In this document: positions 29,935-31,631 of the stretch, in pieces | Position numbering within the stretch: position 1 is the first letter of the stretch | Layout: every line of letters starts with the position of its first letter | Origin: an uncultured Rothia sp. | GTDB lineage: Bacteria > Actinomycetota > Actinomycetes > Actinomycetales > Micrococcaceae | Length of the DNA: 31,631 nt | NCBI RefSeq assembly: GCF_916715725.1 | Contig: NZ_CAKAPD010000017.1 | Span: forward strand, 1-31,631 | Direction: 5' to 3' | Position numbers and translations under genes: made by a program | Notes under the pieces: generated by a model | Database searches by the model: none | What the model was told of the DNA's origin: nothing | Seen by the model: only the letters and a program-made list of their open reading frames with translations

Positions 29935-30570
29935 ATGAGCTTCTCCCATCTTCTCCCCCGCGCCCCGTGGACCCCGCCGCATCAGTCTGCGCAGCCCGCC
30001 AGCCCGTATTCGAAGAGCCGCCCGTCCGCTCAGCCTGTGATTCCGCAGCAGGTGGCTCCGCTTCCCGAGCAGGGTCAGGGCACGATGGCTCTAGTGCAGA
30101 GGCGGAACAGCTCGTCGGTCTATTCGCTGTTGCCGCTGCCGCGTTATGAGCAGCATTCGGCGCAGCGCCCGCCGGTGGCGAAGAGGGGCCGCCCGCTGCG
30201 TCCTGCGGATGCACTAGCTCGCCAGCTGGAGGGCCGTTGTGCGGGTGTGGCGATTGCGTACCTGGAGATTATGTCGGCTCGTCGTTCGCGTCAGCAGCTG
30301 GCGCAGTGGGTGTCTGCCGATTGTTTCCACCGTCTGCTGCCGTTCTTCCCGAAGAACCCGCGCCAGGTACGCCAGGAGATGCTGCTGACTCTCCCGCCGG
30401 TTCTACTGCGGGTGCGAGCGCAGAAGGTACACGATGAGCTCTACGAGGTGGTGGCACTGCTACGTTGCGCGGATAGGGTGCGTGTGGTGACCATGCAGAT
30501 GCGCCTGATTCACGGCATGTGGCTGATTACCGCGATTGAGCAACCGCAGAGCCGGGTTGACGAAGACTAG
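29935..30570 (+). CDS. Rv3235-family protein
   Basis: The protein has 211 residues from the ATG at 29935, with AAGGAG five bases upstream. The first 95 residues are Pro/Ser/Gln-rich and look disordered. The C-terminal part (LARQLEGRCAGVAIAYLEIM, SARRSRQQLAQWVSADCFHRLL, then LLRVRAQKVHDELYEVVALLR, VVTMQMRLIHGMWLITAIE) matches the actinobacterial Rv3235/DUF6459 family, where the R(R/S)..QQLA.W motif is characteristic. In mycobacteria the orthologue also lies close to secA1. Function is unknown; the C-terminal domain has an alpha+beta pattern reminiscent of NTF2-like folds (weak inference). It shares a bidirectional terminator with secA. Confidence 0.85.
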   Translation: MSFSHLLPRAPWTPPHQSAQPASPYSKSRPSAQPVIPQQVAPLPEQGQGTMALVQRRNSSSVYSLLPLPRYEQHSAQRPPVAKRGRPLRPADALARQLEGRCAGVAIAYLEIMSARRSRQQLAQWVSADCFHRLLPFFPKNPRQVRQEMLLTLPPVLLRVRAQKVHDELYEVVALLRCADRVRVVTMQMRLIHGMWLITAIEQPQSRVDED

Positions 30571-30626
30571 GTTTCCTCATCGCCTGCTGAATAAATCGCC
30601 CGCAGAGCACAAACCCACAGACACGC

Positions 30627-30666
30627 AGAGAGGGTGCGAATCCGGTCTTGGATTCGCACCCTCTCT
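30627..30666. terminator. Bidirectional terminator between the Rv3235-type gene and secA
   Basis: A perfect 17-bp inverted repeat (AGAGAGGGTGCGAATCC and its complement) with a six-base loop lies between the convergent stops. T-runs are weak on both sides. Confidence 0.8.
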
Positions 30667-30720
30667 GTTGTGCTTTATGCTCTTTTTACGCTTTGCGGTG
30701 CGTCAGCTTTTACGCTGAGG

Positions 30721-31631
30721 CTACTTGTCCTTCGAGCGTTCCACGTGAACCTGCTCGTGACCGTCCTCATCCGGGGCGGAGTACTGCAGGAACTTCGGGC
30801 GCGAAGGCTCAGCCAGGCGCACGGCAGAAGCCTGAGTACGCTGCTTGGACAGGTCCAGGTTGAACAGGTAGGTCACGGTCTCTTCGCGGATCGCGCCGAG
30901 CATCGACTGGTACATGTCGTAGCCTTCACGCTGGTACTCGACCAGAGGGTCACGCTGAGCCATCGCACGCAGACCGATACCTTCCTTGAGGTATTCCATC
31001 TCGTACAGGTGCTCGGGCCAGCGCTCACCAATGACGGACAGCATGACGCGGCGTTCGATTTCACGCATGCTCTCTTCGCCAACGCTCTTCTCGCGCTCTT
31101 CGTAGATGAGGTGTGCGTCCGCCAGGACTTCCTTCACGATCTGGTCGCGAGTGATCTTGGTGCGGTCGCCGGCGTCCTCAGCGAGGTCGTCCACGGTGAT
31201 GGAGATGGGGTACACCTGCTTGAGGGCGCTCCAGAGCTCGTCGAAGTCCCAGTCCTCGGCGTGGCCTTCAGAGACGCGGGCGTCAATGATGGTGGTCAGC
31301 ACCTCGTCCACGAAGCCGGAAATCTGTTCCTTCAGGTCGTCACCGTGCAGGATGCGGCCGCGGTCCTTGTAGATCGCTTCACGCTGGCGGTTGAGCACAT
31401 CGTCATACTTGAGCACGTTCTTACGCTGCTCAGCGTTACGACCCTCAACGTTTGCCTGTGCGGTAGCGATGGCGCGGCTAACGATCTTGGAGTCCAGTGC
31501 GGAGTCCTCGGGGGCTGCCGCCATGAGGCGGGTTGCCATGCCGGTGTTGAACAGGCGCATCAGTTCGTCGGTCAGCGACAGGTAGAAGCGGGACTCGCCC
31601 GGGTCGCCCTGACGGCCGGAACGACCGCGCA
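30721..31631 (-). CDS. secA: Preprotein translocase ATPase SecA, C-terminal part (cut by window edge)
   Basis: SecA drives secretory proteins through SecYEG. The window holds the last 303 codons or so. RGRSGRQGDPGESRFYLSLTDEL at the edge is the conserved motif at the end of the second nucleotide-binding fold (motif VI region, GRxGRQGD). Then QRKNVLKYDDVLNRQREAIY leads into the helical scaffold and helical wing domains, and RWPEHLYEMEYLKEGIGLRAMAQRDPLVEYQREGYDMY is the conserved scaffold end. The C-terminal tail (ending HVERSKDK) lacks the zinc-binding CxCxSG motif, as often seen in actinobacterial SecA1. The frame stays open to the right edge, so the 5' part continues outside. Confidence 0.97.
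   Translation of the reverse strand, partial: RGRSGRQGDPGESRFYLSLTDELMRLFNTGMATRLMAAAPEDSALDSKIVSRAIATAQANVEGRNAEQRKNVLKYDDVLNRQREAIYKDRGRILHGDDLKEQISGFVDEVLTTIIDARVSEGHAEDWDFDELWSALKQVYPISITVDDLAEDAGDRTKITRDQIVKEVLADAHLIYEEREKSVGEESMREIERRVMLSVIGERWPEHLYEMEYLKEGIGLRAMAQRDPLVEYQREGYDMYQSMLGAIREETVTYLFNLDLSKQRTQASAVRLAEPSRPKFLQYSAPDEDGHEQVHVERSKDK

Overview
The window looks like chromosomal DNA of a high-GC Gram-positive actinobacterium of the Micrococcaceae, most likely a Rothia species close to R. mucilaginosa. This is inferred from gene content and protein character (WhiB1, PdtaS, an Rv3235-type protein, an actinobacterial tmRNA tag, Tad pilus genes, a GlfT2-type galactan operon); no search was run. 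The left 16 kb is almost entirely on the minus strand.

Layout. 1-0.7 kb: a three-helix membrane protein. 0.9-1.9 kb: a small AT-richer island bounded by two 77-bp direct repeats, each carrying a rho-independent terminator; the right copy is the terminator of ssrA. The island holds a broken phage terminase C-terminus, three 20-bp tandem repeats, and a promoter-driven pair of tiny genes: a 37-residue hydrophobic Gly/Ala-rich peptide and a 67-residue two-helix membrane protein. 1.9-2.3 kb: tmRNA with tag AESKRTDFALAA. 2.5-4.1 kb: two paralogous DUF4190-type membrane proteins, one with a long Tyr/Gly/Gln-rich repeat tail. 4.2-5.9 kb: smpB and prfB. Thus ssrA, smpB and prfB, all acting on stalled or terminating ribosomes, lie within 4 kb.

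6.1-11.0 kb: a tightly overlapping Tad pilus operon (tadA, tadB, tadC, a small pilin-like gene, three TadE/TadG-like genes). Its probable partners, a TadZ/CpaE-like ATPase and a SAF-domain CpaB/RcpC-like protein, lie 14 kb away at 24.9-27.2 kb. 11.5-16.3 kb: glf, glfT2-like, wzm, wzt, an operon to make UDP-galactofuranose, polymerise galactan and export it.

16.9-21.5 kb (+): an isolated 1524-residue FtsK/EccC-type ATPase with an N-terminal FHA-like region and no type VII secretion partners in view. 22.5-24.5 kb: whiB1 next to pdtaS, as in mycobacteria. 27.6-31.6 kb: a small helix-turn-helix protein, an apparent duplicated Sm-like barrel protein, a LysM membrane protein, an Rv3235-family protein and the 3' part of secA.

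The best candidates for something undescribed are the bacteriocin-like peptide/membrane-protein pair in the ssrA-linked phage scar, the orphan EccC-like ATPase, and the Tyr/Gly/Gln-rich low-complexity segments shared by three unrelated proteins.
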